Assembly: GCA_016212695.1 (NCBI GenBank)
Contig: JACREX010000221.1
Coordinates: 1 to 40,635, forward strand
Direction of reading: 5' to 3'
DNA length: 40,635 bases
From: Bacteroidia bacterium
Lineage (GTDB): Bacteria; Bacteroidota; Bacteroidia; Bacteroidales; GWF2-35-48
Under the pieces are notes generated by a model. It made no database searches. It was not told the origin of the DNA and saw nothing but the letters and a program-made list of their open reading frames with translations. The translations under genes were made by a program, and so were the position numbers. Shown in pieces: positions 1 to 8,760 of this stretch (the first letter of the stretch is position 1; each line of letters opens with the position of its first letter).

Positions 1-225
1 GTCCGTCATCAATCAATAATTAAAATATGAAAATTTTCGAGAAACAATTTTTTGTACGAAGAGAAAAAAGAAAAGTTACGATTTAACGCTACGGGTTTTC
101 AGCTTGTTTCAAACAGGTTATTAACAGGGATCGGAATGTTGTTCGATTGTTCGGCCATTTCTTTGCCGGGTTCCTGTATTTATGCCTTTGAATCGTAAAA
201 TCTTTTTTCGTTTTATAAGCCGGTT

Positions 226-256
226 TTTGCTGTTATCATTTTCTTTTTTATATTTG
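226..256 (+). promoter_or_regulatory. Bacteroidota-type promoter for the repeat K+ channel
   Basis: TTTG at 226-229 and TATATTTG at 249-256, separated by exactly 19 bases, match the Bacteroidota primary sigma consensus (TTTG-N19-TAnnTTTG) at every fixed position. The implied transcript start lies about 20-25 bases before the ATG at 286. The rest of 1-225 shows no gene or clear structure. Confidence 0.75.
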
Positions 257-285
257 AAAACAAATAATTTTCAACCGGATATTTT

Positions 286-2043
286 ATGCTTATCAATTAT
301 CACAGCTATAAAGTAAAAATCAGGAATACGCCCTTTACCACCGAAGACCAGAAAACCTTCGATAATATGGCTGCCATTTCTTTTTATGATGAAAATAAAA
401 AAGAGTTGCAATACCAGGAATTAGGCTATATTGATACGGAAGATATTTATAAATTAATTGATGAAGGGAAAGATATTGACATTGATTATTGTTATGTCGA
501 AAATTTTTCGCTTTCCACGTATCGCAAATCAAGAGGTCTGAAAAAAGACGAATATGTCACGATTAAATCCTTCTCTGCAAAAGAAGCCATTTTCGATACG
601 CATCTGAAGAATGATTTTTCATTTGGCGAATTCCAGGAAAGTCCGATGCACTTTAATAATGCCGTCTTTTTAAATGGAAAGATTTCTTTCAACTCCTGCA
701 AATTCGGGAATTGCGGCCTCGATTTCAGTTATGTCCGGACAAAAAACGGCAACCTTGATTTCTCTAATACTATATTTGGCAATGGCGAGTTAAATTTCAA
801 AAATGCAATACTTGGAAACGGGGTGAAAAATTTTCAGTATGCACAGTTCGGCGAAGGAAAGGTTACATTTACCAATGCGGAGTTTGGCGATGGAGATGTG
901 GCATTTATCAACACAGATTTCAATCATGGCGAAGTTTCTTTTAAGATAGCGCGGTTTGGCACAGGCAATGTTGACTTCCGTTTTGCAAAATTCGGCGAGG
1001 GCAATATCAGTTTTGAACGCACGGAATTCGGCCATGGCAAGGTGAATTTCAGCAAAGTGGATTTTCACGACGGCAAAGTTAATTTTAACCGGGCTATATT
1101 CGGAAACGGCGATGTGAGCTTTGAAGGTTGTGAATTAAAAAACGGCAAACTCAATTTCTTAAGCACTGAATTTTATGACGGGGACCTCAATTTTGAATAC
1201 CTTGAATTTGATAAATCTGATATTATCCTTGACAAAGCGAAGTTCGGGAATGGAAAGGTTTCGTTCTACGGTTCCAAAATTCATATTCTTTCTATAAAAT
1301 CTACTATCCTCAATAACCATATTGATCTAAGGGTGCAGAAGTGCAGTTATGTTGATCTTTCGGGCGTGGTGGTAAGAGACCTTATTGATATCAAACCTCA
1401 CGAGTTTAAGGTGGATATTAAATATATCAATTTTACAGGCCTTTGCCTGCTGGGTAGAATTTATATGGACTGGAAGGATAATAATGTTGAAGAGCTTATT
1501 CTTAACCAGAAGAAAACCTCATACAGGGAAAAATCGGAACAATTCAGAATATTAAAACAGAATTTTAACGCGAATGGCAATTACGACTACGAAGATAACG
1601 CATATGTGCTGTTTAAACGCTTTGAAGAAAAGGCTGAATTGCAGGAATCATTAAAAAGTAATCCTAAAGGAAAGATATTTCATTATACAATATTTGGATT
1701 GAAATGGCTGCTTTTCGATAAAATGGGAAAATATGCAACAGATCCGTTTAGGGTTTTGTTAAGCGCTTTTTTAACCTGGTTTTTCTTTAGTTTATTACAT
1801 CATATTATTCCGTTCTTCTATAATAATATTCACTGTTATAATTATCCGAACCAACCGATAAGCGAACTTGAGCGCTTAGGGACTACTTTTTATTACAGTT
1901 CTATTACTTTTTTCACAGTAGGCTATGGCGATATTTATCCATTGATCGGAGCCGGTAAAATTGTAGCAGGAATAGAACCTTTCTTCGGAACCTTCATGAT
2001 GGCCTATTTCACGGTAGCTTTTGCAAGAAAAATATTGAGATAG
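286..2043 (+). CDS. Two-TM potassium channel with N-terminal 12-residue tandem repeat domain
   Basis: The C-terminus is a 2TM ion-channel module: TM1 around residues 487-508, a pore helix, the K+ selectivity filter TVGYGD at 544-549, and TM2 around 556-579. Residues 115-330 form about 18 tandem units of 12 residues with the pattern xFGxGxVxFxxA, for example QFGEGKVTFTNA at 187-198. This looks like a beta-solenoid related to pentapeptide-repeat proteins but with a 12-residue period. Residues 1-114 and 331-485 are unassigned; there is no signal peptide, so the repeats are probably cytoplasmic. K+ selectivity follows from the filter. The role of the repeats (gating, scaffolding, ligand binding) is unknown. 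The ATG at 286 sits just downstream of a consensus promoter. The gene appears monocistronic; folD begins 75 bases later. Confidence 0.85.
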   Translation: MLINYHSYKVKIRNTPFTTEDQKTFDNMAAISFYDENKKELQYQELGYIDTEDIYKLIDEGKDIDIDYCYVENFSLSTYRKSRGLKKDEYVTIKSFSAKEAIFDTHLKNDFSFGEFQESPMHFNNAVFLNGKISFNSCKFGNCGLDFSYVRTKNGNLDFSNTIFGNGELNFKNAILGNGVKNFQYAQFGEGKVTFTNAEFGDGDVAFINTDFNHGEVSFKIARFGTGNVDFRFAKFGEGNISFERTEFGHGKVNFSKVDFHDGKVNFNRAIFGNGDVSFEGCELKNGKLNFLSTEFYDGDLNFEYLEFDKSDIILDKAKFGNGKVSFYGSKIHILSIKSTILNNHIDLRVQKCSYVDLSGVVVRDLIDIKPHEFKVDIKYINFTGLCLLGRIYMDWKDNNVEELILNQKKTSYREKSEQFRILKQNFNANGNYDYEDNAYVLFKRFEEKAELQESLKSNPKGKIFHYTIFGLKWLLFDKMGKYATDPFRVLLSAFLTWFFFSLLHHIIPFFYNNIHCYNYPNQPISELERLGTTFYYSSITFFTVGYGDIYPLIGAGKIVAGIEPFFGTFMMAYFTVAFARKILR

Positions 2044-2048
2044 ACTGA

Positions 2049-2100
2049 TTTGGGATTTGGGATTTGGGACTTGGCACTTGGGACTTGGAATTTTGAATTT
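2049..2100. repeat. Intergenic low-complexity phrase (TGGGAYT-like units)
   Basis: Between the channel gene and folD lies a run of 6-7 base units such as TGGGATT, TGGGACT and TGGCACT, ending in TTGGAATTTTGAATTTT. A related phrase on the opposite strand (CAAATTCCAAG units) occurs at 35204-35255. It is intergenic and non-coding, and its function is unknown. Confidence 0.6.
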
Positions 2101-2118
2101 TAATTTAATATATAAAGT

Positions 2119-3000
2119 ATGCAACTGATTGATGGAAATAAAATTTCTGCTGAGATAAAGTTAGAAATAGCAAAAGAAGTAGAAGAATTCAAAGCAAATG
2201 GCGGGAAAACTCCGCATCTTGCAGCGATACTTGTCGGCAACGACGGAGCAAGCGAAACATATGTGAGTAATAAAGTCAAAGACTGCGAACAGGTGGGGTT
2301 TTTATCAACCCTTGTCAGATACGAAGATACTATTACAGAGAAAGAACTGCTTGATAAAATTGTTGAAATAAATAATGACGGCGATATTGATGGATTAATC
2401 GTTCAATTACCGCTTCCAAAACATATTTCAGAACAAAAAGTAATAGAAACCATTCATTTTAAAAAAGATGTTGACGGGTTTCACCCGGTAAATATGGGCC
2501 GGTTAGTATTGAGCCTCCCTTCATTTATTCCGGCTACACCCTTTGGAATCACTGAACTTATCAAAAGATATCATATCGAAACCGAAGGAAGAAATTGTGT
2601 AATCTTGGGAAGAAGCAATATTGTAGGAACACCCATGAATCTGCTGATGAGCAGAAAAGCGTATCCCGGTAATTGCACCGTTACGGTTTGCCACAGCAAG
2701 ACAAAAAACATCCGCGAAATTTGCAGAAATGCCGATATCATCATTGCCGCCATGGGAAGCGTAGAATTTGTAACTGCCGATATGGTCAAAGAAGGCGCTG
2801 TTGTGATTGATGTGGGTATAACACGAATAAAATCTGATAAAACAAAATCCGGATGGAAGCTCACCGGCGATGTTAAATTTGACGAGGTTGCTCCCAGATG
2901 CAGCTTTATCACGCCGGTTCCCGGAGGAGTGGGCCCCATGACCCGTGCTGCATTATTGAAAAATACCCTGATGGCGGCGGGAAAAGAGATTTATTTGTGA
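2119..3000 (+). CDS. folD: Bifunctional methylenetetrahydrofolate dehydrogenase/methenyltetrahydrofolate cyclohydrolase
   Basis: FolD interconverts 5,10-methylene-, 5,10-methenyl- and 10-formyl-tetrahydrofolate in cytoplasmic one-carbon metabolism. The full family length (293 aa) is present. Visible signatures are YVSNKVKDC with Tyr48 and the catalytic Lys52, VQLPLP at 95-100, KDVDGF near 116-121, the NADP-binding GRSNIVGTP at 164-172, and the C-terminal [10 protein letters not shown] motif. All key family residues seem intact. The ATG at 2119 fits the conserved N-terminus (IDGNKIS). There is no obvious consensus promoter in the 75-base upstream gap, which is filled by a repeat phrase, so it may be read through from the channel gene or use a weak promoter. 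Confidence 0.97.
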   Translation: MQLIDGNKISAEIKLEIAKEVEEFKANGGKTPHLAAILVGNDGASETYVSNKVKDCEQVGFLSTLVRYEDTITEKELLDKIVEINNDGDIDGLIVQLPLPKHISEQKVIETIHFKKDVDGFHPVNMGRLVLSLPSFIPATPFGITELIKRYHIETEGRNCVILGRSNIVGTPMNLLMSRKAYPGNCTVTVCHSKTKNIREICRNADIIIAAMGSVEFVTADMVKEGAVVIDVGITRIKSDKTKSGWKLTGDVKFDEVAPRCSFITPVPGGVGPMTRAALLKNTLMAAGKEIYL

Positions 3001-3189
3001 TTGTTTAACTGAAAAACATATTTTTTCTTCTCCCAGATTAACCTTAATCCGCCATAGTACGGAAACTATACTATAATACCTGTTAACATTTTTATCTGAT
3101 GTTTTCAACAGCATTACAACCAATACCTGAAAAGTTACGTCTTATTAACTATATTTACAAAATATTAAATTAATTTTAATCTCTTATTT

Positions 3190-6100
3190 ATGAAAAAATA
3201 TACTCTTACTTCACTTTTCATATTATTTGCCTTGCTGTCTTTTTCAAAAGAAAAGGTATTGCAGGGAAGCGCTGCCTCTCAAAAAATACAGGGAGCGGAA
3301 CTTATAAGGATAAACGATAATTCAGCCTTACCCGGTTTTGTTAAATTCAGAAAAGGCTCCGAGATAAACATCAGCGGTTTTTCTTTTTGGATAAAACAAT
3401 TGTACAAAAACAGTGATGATATCAATATTTCGCTTATCAATAAAGAAACAGACCGGTCAGGATTCATTCATTACAGATATCAGATTAATTATAAAAATAT
3501 TCCTGTTGAATTTTCCATGGTTATAGCTCATACAAAAAACGGAAAAGTCTGTTCTTTCAATGGCGATTTAAAGGAACCGTTAAATACAAATATCATTCCT
3601 GCATTAGATGAGAATACGGCGCTTGCAAAAGCTCTTGAAAATTTTCCTGCTGCAACTTATTATCCGAAAGGATCTCTGGTTATTTTCCCGACAAAAAATT
3701 CGGGTTTGAGATTAGCCTATAAATTCAACATTTATACACCTAAGCCATTGAAAAAAGCCGATGTTTATATTGACGCTGTTACAGGTATAAAACTCTTTGA
3801 AAACAATCGGATACAGACGACTGATGTTACAGGCACAGCAGTTACAAAATACAGCGGTACCCAGATGATAACTACCGATAGTTACAGCGGAAGTTTCCGA
3901 TTGAGGGAAACCGGCAGAGGAAACGGAATCGAAACTTACGATATGAATACGGGAACCGATTACCAGGCGGCTTTAGACTTTACCGATGCGGATAATTACT
4001 GGAATAATGTCAATACGGATCAGGATGAAGTTGCAACTGATGCACATTGGGCAACTGAAAAAACGTATGATTACTACTTTTTAAGGCACGGAAGGAATAG
4101 TATTGATAATAATGGATTTACGCTTATTAGTTATGTGCATTATGATTCTGGTTATAGTAACGCTTTCTGGGATGGGGAGTGCATGACTTACGGCGATGGA
4201 AATCAAAACTATTCCCCACTTACTACGGTTGACATCTGCGGGCATGAAATCACGCATGGCGTAACAAATTTCACAGCTAACCTCACATATGCCGAAGAAT
4301 CCGGGGCATTGAGCGAAGGGTATAGCGATATATTCGGAACCTGTATAGAATTTTATGCAAAACCTTCTTTAGCAAACTGGACCCTGGGTGAAGACATCGG
4401 AGAAACTTTCCGCTCTTTATCCGATCCAGCCTCAATGGGGTATCCCGACACATACCAGGGACAAGACTGGGATCCGAACCAGGAAGTGCATCACAATTCA
4501 ACGGTGCTGAGTCATTGGTTTTATCTTATTTCCATTGGAGGGAGCGGCGCTAACGATCTTGGTAATTCTTATTCGGTAACAGGAATCACCATTGATTCAG
4601 CGGCATTGGTTGCATTCCGGACTCTCACGGTTTATCTCACTCCTTCTTCCACATATGCTGATGCAAGATATTATTCCATTCAGGCTGCCATTGACATTTT
4701 CGGGCCCTGCACATCCGAAGTGGAAGTTGTGACCAATGCATGGTATGCTGTAGGAATTGGCAGTTTATATGTTCCAAATGTAGTCAGCGACTTTACCGCT
4801 GATTTCACCGCGTTGTGTTCAGCTCCTGCCTCGGTTCAGTTTCAGAATCTGAGTTCAAACGGTTCTGTATTCATCTGGAATTTTGGAGATGGGAATACAA
4901 GCACGCAAACAAACCCCGCTCATACTTATAACACGCAAGGAAATTTTGATGTTTCTTTATATGTAAGCGGCGGATCATGCGGATCGGATACTCTTGTAAA
5001 AACAGCATATATCAGCATAAGCCCCGCCAATCCCTGTATTGTAATCATGCCGCAATCCGGCAGTTCAACCGTTACGTATTGCATGGGAAAGCTCTTTGAC
5101 AGCGGCGGGCAGCAAAATTACCAGGACAATACGGATGTAACGGTGACCATTGCTCCGCCGGGCGCTTCCAGCATCACGCTGAATTTTATCTCATTTGATT
5201 TTGAAATAAATTATGATTACCTGTATATTTACGATGGACCCAATACGTCAAGCGCTCTCATCGGCCAGTTTGACGGTACCGCTTTACCCAATGGAGGAAT
5301 AATTAATTCCACAGGCGGTTCCATTACTCTCAGGCAAACCACAGACCAGGGGCTCACCAAACCGGGATTTGAACTTGACTGGCAATGTTCTACGCCAAAC
5401 TCTGCTCCTGTTGCAAATTTTAATGCCAATGTCACCACTTCATGTACCGGAATAATACAATTCTCGGATATGTCGTCAAATGCCCCCACCGGCTGGATAT
5501 GGGATTTCGGCGATGGCTACACCTCTACATGGAACAACCCGGTTCATCAGTATAATGGCAACGGCATGTATTCAGTATCCTTAATTGCATCCAATACCTT
5601 TGGTTCCGATACAATTACCAAAACAAATTATATTAATATCAATATGCCTGTAGCTCCCGCTGTTTCAAATGACACGGTCTGCACAAACCAAAGCGCTGTT
5701 CTATATGCGACAGGAACCGGAACCATCAACTGGTACGACAGCCTTACCGCATCGAACATTCTTTTTACAGGCGATACTTTTACCACGCCTGCGCTTACCC
5801 AGACAACGACCTATTATGTGGAAAGCGAATTCAGCGATTCGTCGCACTATGCCGGGAAAACCGATAATTCCGGCGCTGGCGGTTACTACACCAGTACATC
5901 ACCTCATTACCTTATTTTCGATTGCTCTACCGCTTTGATTATTAAATCCGTAAAAGTATATGCCAGCGATGCAGGCAACAGGACCATTCAGCTTCAAAAC
6001 AGCACAGGGAGCGTTATTCAGTCGTTAACAGCAAATATACCTGCCGGAGAAAGCCGTGTAACGCTTAATTTTTCAGTTGCCGCCGGAACAAACTTCCGCC

Positions 6101-6576
6101 TTGCTATCAGTCCCCCGGACTGCAATCTTTTCAGAAACGGAAGCCAGTCGTCGCCCGATCTGCCTTACCCTTATGAAATACCCGGAATGATAAGTATCAC
6201 CGGTAACAGCGCCGGTAACCCGAAATACTATTATTATTTTTATGACTGGGAAGTCTCAACTCCCACATGTAACAGCCCGCGGGCGCCTGTTACGGTTTTT
6301 GTTGATAACTGCTCTGATGTAACCCTGTTAAATAACCAGAATGATTTTAATCTGTATCCAAACCCTGCCTGTGATAAATTATTCATTAAAACATCACTTA
6401 TAAGTAATATATCAACGGTTACAATTTGTGATATAAACGGCAGAATTTTAAAATATGCAGATATTAACAATATACTAACACACATTGATATTTCCGACCT
6501 TGCACATGGTATGTATTATTGTAAAATTTCCGGGAAAGAAAATATAACAATTAAAAAATTTGTTGTGATAAAATAA
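3190..6576 (+). CDS. Secreted M4 (thermolysin-like) metalloprotease with PKD, CUB and Ig-like modules and T9SS sorting domain
   Basis: The protein starts with a signal peptide (about 1-19) and an FTP/PepSY-type propeptide (about 35-200). The M4 catalytic domain has HEITH at 352-356, the third zinc ligand Glu376 in GALSEGYSD, and the active-site His434 in VHHNS; the spacing from HExxH to Glu equals that of thermolysin. Then follow a PKD domain (534-612, WNFGDG near 563), a CUB-like domain (about 614-733), a second PKD domain (742-818), an Ig-like module (about 823-882), an unassigned beta-rich module, and a type A T9SS C-terminal domain from NLYPNP near 1054 to the end. It is predicted to be exported through T9SS and to act as a zymogen-type endopeptidase on the surface or outside. 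Cargo substrates cannot be inferred. Confidence 0.93.
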   Translation: MKKYTLTSLFILFALLSFSKEKVLQGSAASQKIQGAELIRINDNSALPGFVKFRKGSEINISGFSFWIKQLYKNSDDINISLINKETDRSGFIHYRYQINYKNIPVEFSMVIAHTKNGKVCSFNGDLKEPLNTNIIPALDENTALAKALENFPAATYYPKGSLVIFPTKNSGLRLAYKFNIYTPKPLKKADVYIDAVTGIKLFENNRIQTTDVTGTAVTKYSGTQMITTDSYSGSFRLRETGRGNGIETYDMNTGTDYQAALDFTDADNYWNNVNTDQDEVATDAHWATEKTYDYYFLRHGRNSIDNNGFTLISYVHYDSGYSNAFWDGECMTYGDGNQNYSPLTTVDICGHEITHGVTNFTANLTYAEESGALSEGYSDIFGTCIEFYAKPSLANWTLGEDIGETFRSLSDPASMGYPDTYQGQDWDPNQEVHHNSTVLSHWFYLISIGGSGANDLGNSYSVTGITIDSAALVAFRTLTVYLTPSSTYADARYYSIQAAIDIFGPCTSEVEVVTNAWYAVGIGSLYVPNVVSDFTADFTALCSAPASVQFQNLSSNGSVFIWNFGDGNTSTQTNPAHTYNTQGNFDVSLYVSGGSCGSDTLVKTAYISISPANPCIVIMPQSGSSTVTYCMGKLFDSGGQQNYQDNTDVTVTIAPPGASSITLNFISFDFEINYDYLYIYDGPNTSSALIGQFDGTALPNGGIINSTGGSITLRQTTDQGLTKPGFELDWQCSTPNSAPVANFNANVTTSCTGIIQFSDMSSNAPTGWIWDFGDGYTSTWNNPVHQYNGNGMYSVSLIASNTFGSDTITKTNYININMPVAPAVSNDTVCTNQSAVLYATGTGTINWYDSLTASNILFTGDTFTTPALTQTTTYYVESEFSDSSHYAGKTDNSGAGGYYTSTSPHYLIFDCSTALIIKSVKVYASDAGNRTIQLQNSTGSVIQSLTANIPAGESRVTLNFSVAAGTNFRLAISPPDCNLFRNGSQSSPDLPYPYEIPGMISITGNSAGNPKYYYYFYDWEVSTPTCNSPRAPVTVFVDNCSDVTLLNNQNDFNLYPNPACDKLFIKTSLISNISTVTICDINGRILKYADINNILTHIDISDLAHGMYYCKISGKENITIKKFVVIK

Positions 6577-6577
6577 A

Positions 6578-6682
6578 CGGATACGAAAATAATAAAAGCG
6601 GACACGAGAACATTCGGTACGGATGCAAAAATATACAACGCAGTTAAGAAAACATTCAGAGCGAACGCATGAATACTCAGTG
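6578..6682. repeat. Degenerate 21-bp tandem repeat, five units
   Basis: Units begin at 6578, 6599, 6620, 6641 and 6662, each exactly 21 bases apart. The clearest starts are CGGATAC, CGGACAC and CGGATGC; a fuller unit at 6599 shares AACATTC with the unit at 6641. The array begins two bases after the M4 protease stop codon and runs into the terminator-like hairpin. On the minus strand it reads as a short heptad-repetitive hydrophobic ORF, which I regard as a by-product of the 21-base period. Confidence 0.55.
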
Positions 6683-6690
6683 CGTTTTTT
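6665..6690 (+). terminator. Putative intrinsic terminator after the M4 protease
   Basis: ACGCA (6665-6669) pairs with TGCGT (6681-6685). The inner TGA/TCA can extend the stem around a four-base loop with one bulged G. A run of T follows at 6685-6690. It lies between two convergent genes, and the T-tract supports only plus-strand termination. Confidence 0.5.
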
Positions 6691-6792
6691 CCATTGGTTT
6701 GCAGTATTTGCAAAGCCGGAATTTTAAGACTTAATTTTGACGGATTAAAGGCGGTTCCGTAGCCCGTGCAACGTGAGATTAATATTCACCCA

Positions 6793-7536
6793 TTATTCTT
6801 TAATAATATTTCCGGCGCTTTTGGAAGGATCGAATACTATCTCCTGTGGATTTCCTGAATAATACACATCGCCCTTTCCTGTGTATTCAACAAAAAGTTT
6901 ATGCGCGGCAACCACATGTATATCTCCTGTGGATTGATTTACTATGTGCGTAGTGTTGCATTGCAGGCCGTTCGAATAAATATACCCGGTTCCTTTGAAA
7001 AAATAATAGGAGGAGTCTGCAACACCTTTAAATGTATATGTGCCTGTACCTGAAAACTGTTTAAACAAAAAATTAGTGCAGTTAATTGACAGATCAATAT
7101 GAGACACCATATTTTTGTTGACTTCTATATACATGGTCTCGGTGTGAAGCTTATTTGCAGAAGTTATATCACAAAGATCATTCACATAAATGTTATTTAT
7201 TTTTTTTACATGAAGTTCGATCTTTATATCTTTTGAATAGCTCCTTGCCCAGTTGCACCGGTTATTGTTTTTTAATACTAATTTGTTTTCGGAAACATCA
7301 GATTTTACAAGAGGAAGCAGATTCTCGCCGCCTTTAATGATTGCTTTATTAACGGAGTCTTCTATGATTTCAATGGTGAATTTATTCATGATTTCAATAT
7401 CTGTGAAATTGTTTAATACCCGTTCCTCGGTAACGATCTTCCCCGTTCTTTTCAGGCAGTCCCATCTGTTTTCTTTACTGCATGAAAAAGCAATCAGCAC
7501 AACGGCAGGTATCAATATGTATTTTTTTATTGCCAA
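6793..7536 (-). CDS. GIN-domain (DUF2807-like) putative lipoprotein
   Basis: The N-terminus is a lipoprotein signal peptide with a cleavage cysteine at residue 19 (IAFSC), so the protein should be anchored in the outer or inner membrane facing the periplasm or surface. The rest resembles the GIN/DUF2807 'auto-transporter adhesin head' family that is common in Bacteroidota: an N-terminal strand VLNNFTDIEI, then a repetitive right-handed beta-structure with alternating hydrophobic residues and short Gly/Asn turns. Its molecular function is unknown; the family name should not be read as evidence of autotransport. The gene is convergent with the M4 protease and divergent from mltG. Family assignment rests on pattern recognition only. 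Confidence 0.72.
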   Translation of the reverse strand: MAIKKYILIPAVVLIAFSCSKENRWDCLKRTGKIVTEERVLNNFTDIEIMNKFTIEIIEDSVNKAIIKGGENLLPLVKSDVSENKLVLKNNNRCNWARSYSKDIKIELHVKKINNIYVNDLCDITSANKLHTETMYIEVNKNMVSHIDLSINCTNFLFKQFSGTGTYTFKGVADSSYYFFKGTGYIYSNGLQCNTTHIVNQSTGDIHVVAAHKLFVEYTGKGDVYYSGNPQEIVFDPSKSAGNIIKE

Positions 7537-7684
7537 AGCCCGGAAACTTTATTCAAAAACAACTGCAATAATATGATAAATTTCTTACATAAAATACAGG
7601 CTGATTCTTTAAAAATATTAATTTTGAAAACTTTTGCGCAACCGTTCATAAAACTATAAAACGGTTTTAATAATTATAACGGCG

Positions 7685-8749
7685 ATGGCTAAGACAGGTA
7701 AGAGAAAACTCAGTTTAATATTTAAGGTTATCATTGCATTAATCGTATTCGTAATGCTGATTGGCGGGTATTCGTCTTACCAAATTTATGATGCGGTTTA
7801 TCAACCGCACGTGATTTTGAAAGGTAAAGAAACCGCTTTTTTTTATGTGCATACCGGGTGGAAGATGGAAGATGTAATGAACTCGCTGTACGAAAAAAAT
7901 TATATCGCCAACCGCAGTGTTTTTGAGTGGCTGGCCGAACGAAAGAATTATAAGAATCATGTATATCCGGGGCGTTACCTGCTTAAGAAAAAGATGAGCA
8001 ATAATGAAATAATTAACCTTCTTCGCTCCGGGAAGCAATCGCCCGTAGTGGTTACAACAGATATGGCCCGTTCGCTGCAGGATATTGCCTCTATGTTCGG
8101 ACATGTATTGGAAGCCGATTCGGCAAAAATCATAGACCTTTTAAAAGATAAAGAATATATTTCAAAATTCGGCTTTGATTCGAGAACATTGATGTCAATG
8201 TTTATTGCAAACACCTATAAATTAAACTGGAATACTTCCGCCGAACAATTTTTTGAGAGGATGTACAAAGAGTACCGGAAATTCTGGAATGAGAATAGAA
8301 AAGAAAAATTGGAAGAATTGAATTTTACTCCTGTTGAAGCCACCACGCTTGCCTCGATCATCGAGATGGAGTCGAAGAAAAAAGACGAGAAACCGGTTAT
8401 TGCAGGAGTGTATATCAACCGGCTCAGAAAAGATATGTTTCTCCAGGCTGATCCAACAATTATTTTTGCAACCGGCGATTTTACCGTAAAACGGGTTTTG
8501 AAAAAGCACCTGGAAATAAACTCTCCGTATAATACATATATCCATTTGGGCTTGCCTCCCGGCCCTATATGTATTCCTTCTATTTCCTCTATCGATGCAG
8601 TGCTTGATTACGATAAAAATAATTATATTTACTTCTGTGCAAAAGACGATTTTTCAGGCTATCATAATTTTTCCGAAACCTATGCGCAACATGCCATTAA
8701 TGCACGGAAGTATCAAAATGCACTGAACCGGAACAATATTAAAAAATAA
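7685..8749 (+). CDS. mltG: Endolytic murein transglycosylase MltG (YceG-like)
   Basis: MltG cleaves nascent peptidoglycan glycan strands and sets their length at the inner membrane. A single N-terminal TM helix (about 11-31) is followed by a LysM-like region and the YceG catalytic domain. The catalytic Glu is residue 227 in LASIIEMES, followed by the conserved VIAGVYINRL, LQADPT and LGLPPGPI motifs; the E. coli equivalent is in ASIVEKE. Length (354 aa) is normal for Bacteroidota. The downstream phosphohexomutase starts 11 bases after the stop, implying co-transcription. A TAATTTTG box at 7619-7626 could be a -10 element, but no -33 element accompanies it. Confidence 0.95.
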   Translation: MAKTGKRKLSLIFKVIIALIVFVMLIGGYSSYQIYDAVYQPHVILKGKETAFFYVHTGWKMEDVMNSLYEKNYIANRSVFEWLAERKNYKNHVYPGRYLLKKKMSNNEIINLLRSGKQSPVVVTTDMARSLQDIASMFGHVLEADSAKIIDLLKDKEYISKFGFDSRTLMSMFIANTYKLNWNTSAEQFFERMYKEYRKFWNENRKEKLEELNFTPVEATTLASIIEMESKKKDEKPVIAGVYINRLRKDMFLQADPTIIFATGDFTVKRVLKKHLEINSPYNTYIHLGLPPGPICIPSISSIDAVLDYDKNNYIYFCAKDDFSGYHNFSETYAQHAINARKYQNALNRNNIKK

Positions 8750-8760
8750 GATAATTCATA

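Noticed and set aside
27-86. A 19-codon ORF at the left edge
   Set aside because: It is too short, has no recognisable motif, and lies in AT-rich DNA ahead of a promoter.
3150-3157. TATATTTA as a promoter box for the M4 protease
   Set aside because: It has one mismatch to TAnnTTTG and no TTTG at the -33 position in an AT-rich region, so it is close to chance.
6516-6713. A 65-codon minus-strand ORF encoding a hydrophobic heptad-like peptide
   Set aside because: It overlaps the end of the M4 protease and its periodicity is explained by the 21-bp DNA repeat; there is no supporting start context.
7619-7626. TAATTTTG as the mltG promoter
   Set aside because: It is a perfect -7 match but lacks a -33 element and would give a ~50-base leader; I mention it only in the mltG entry.
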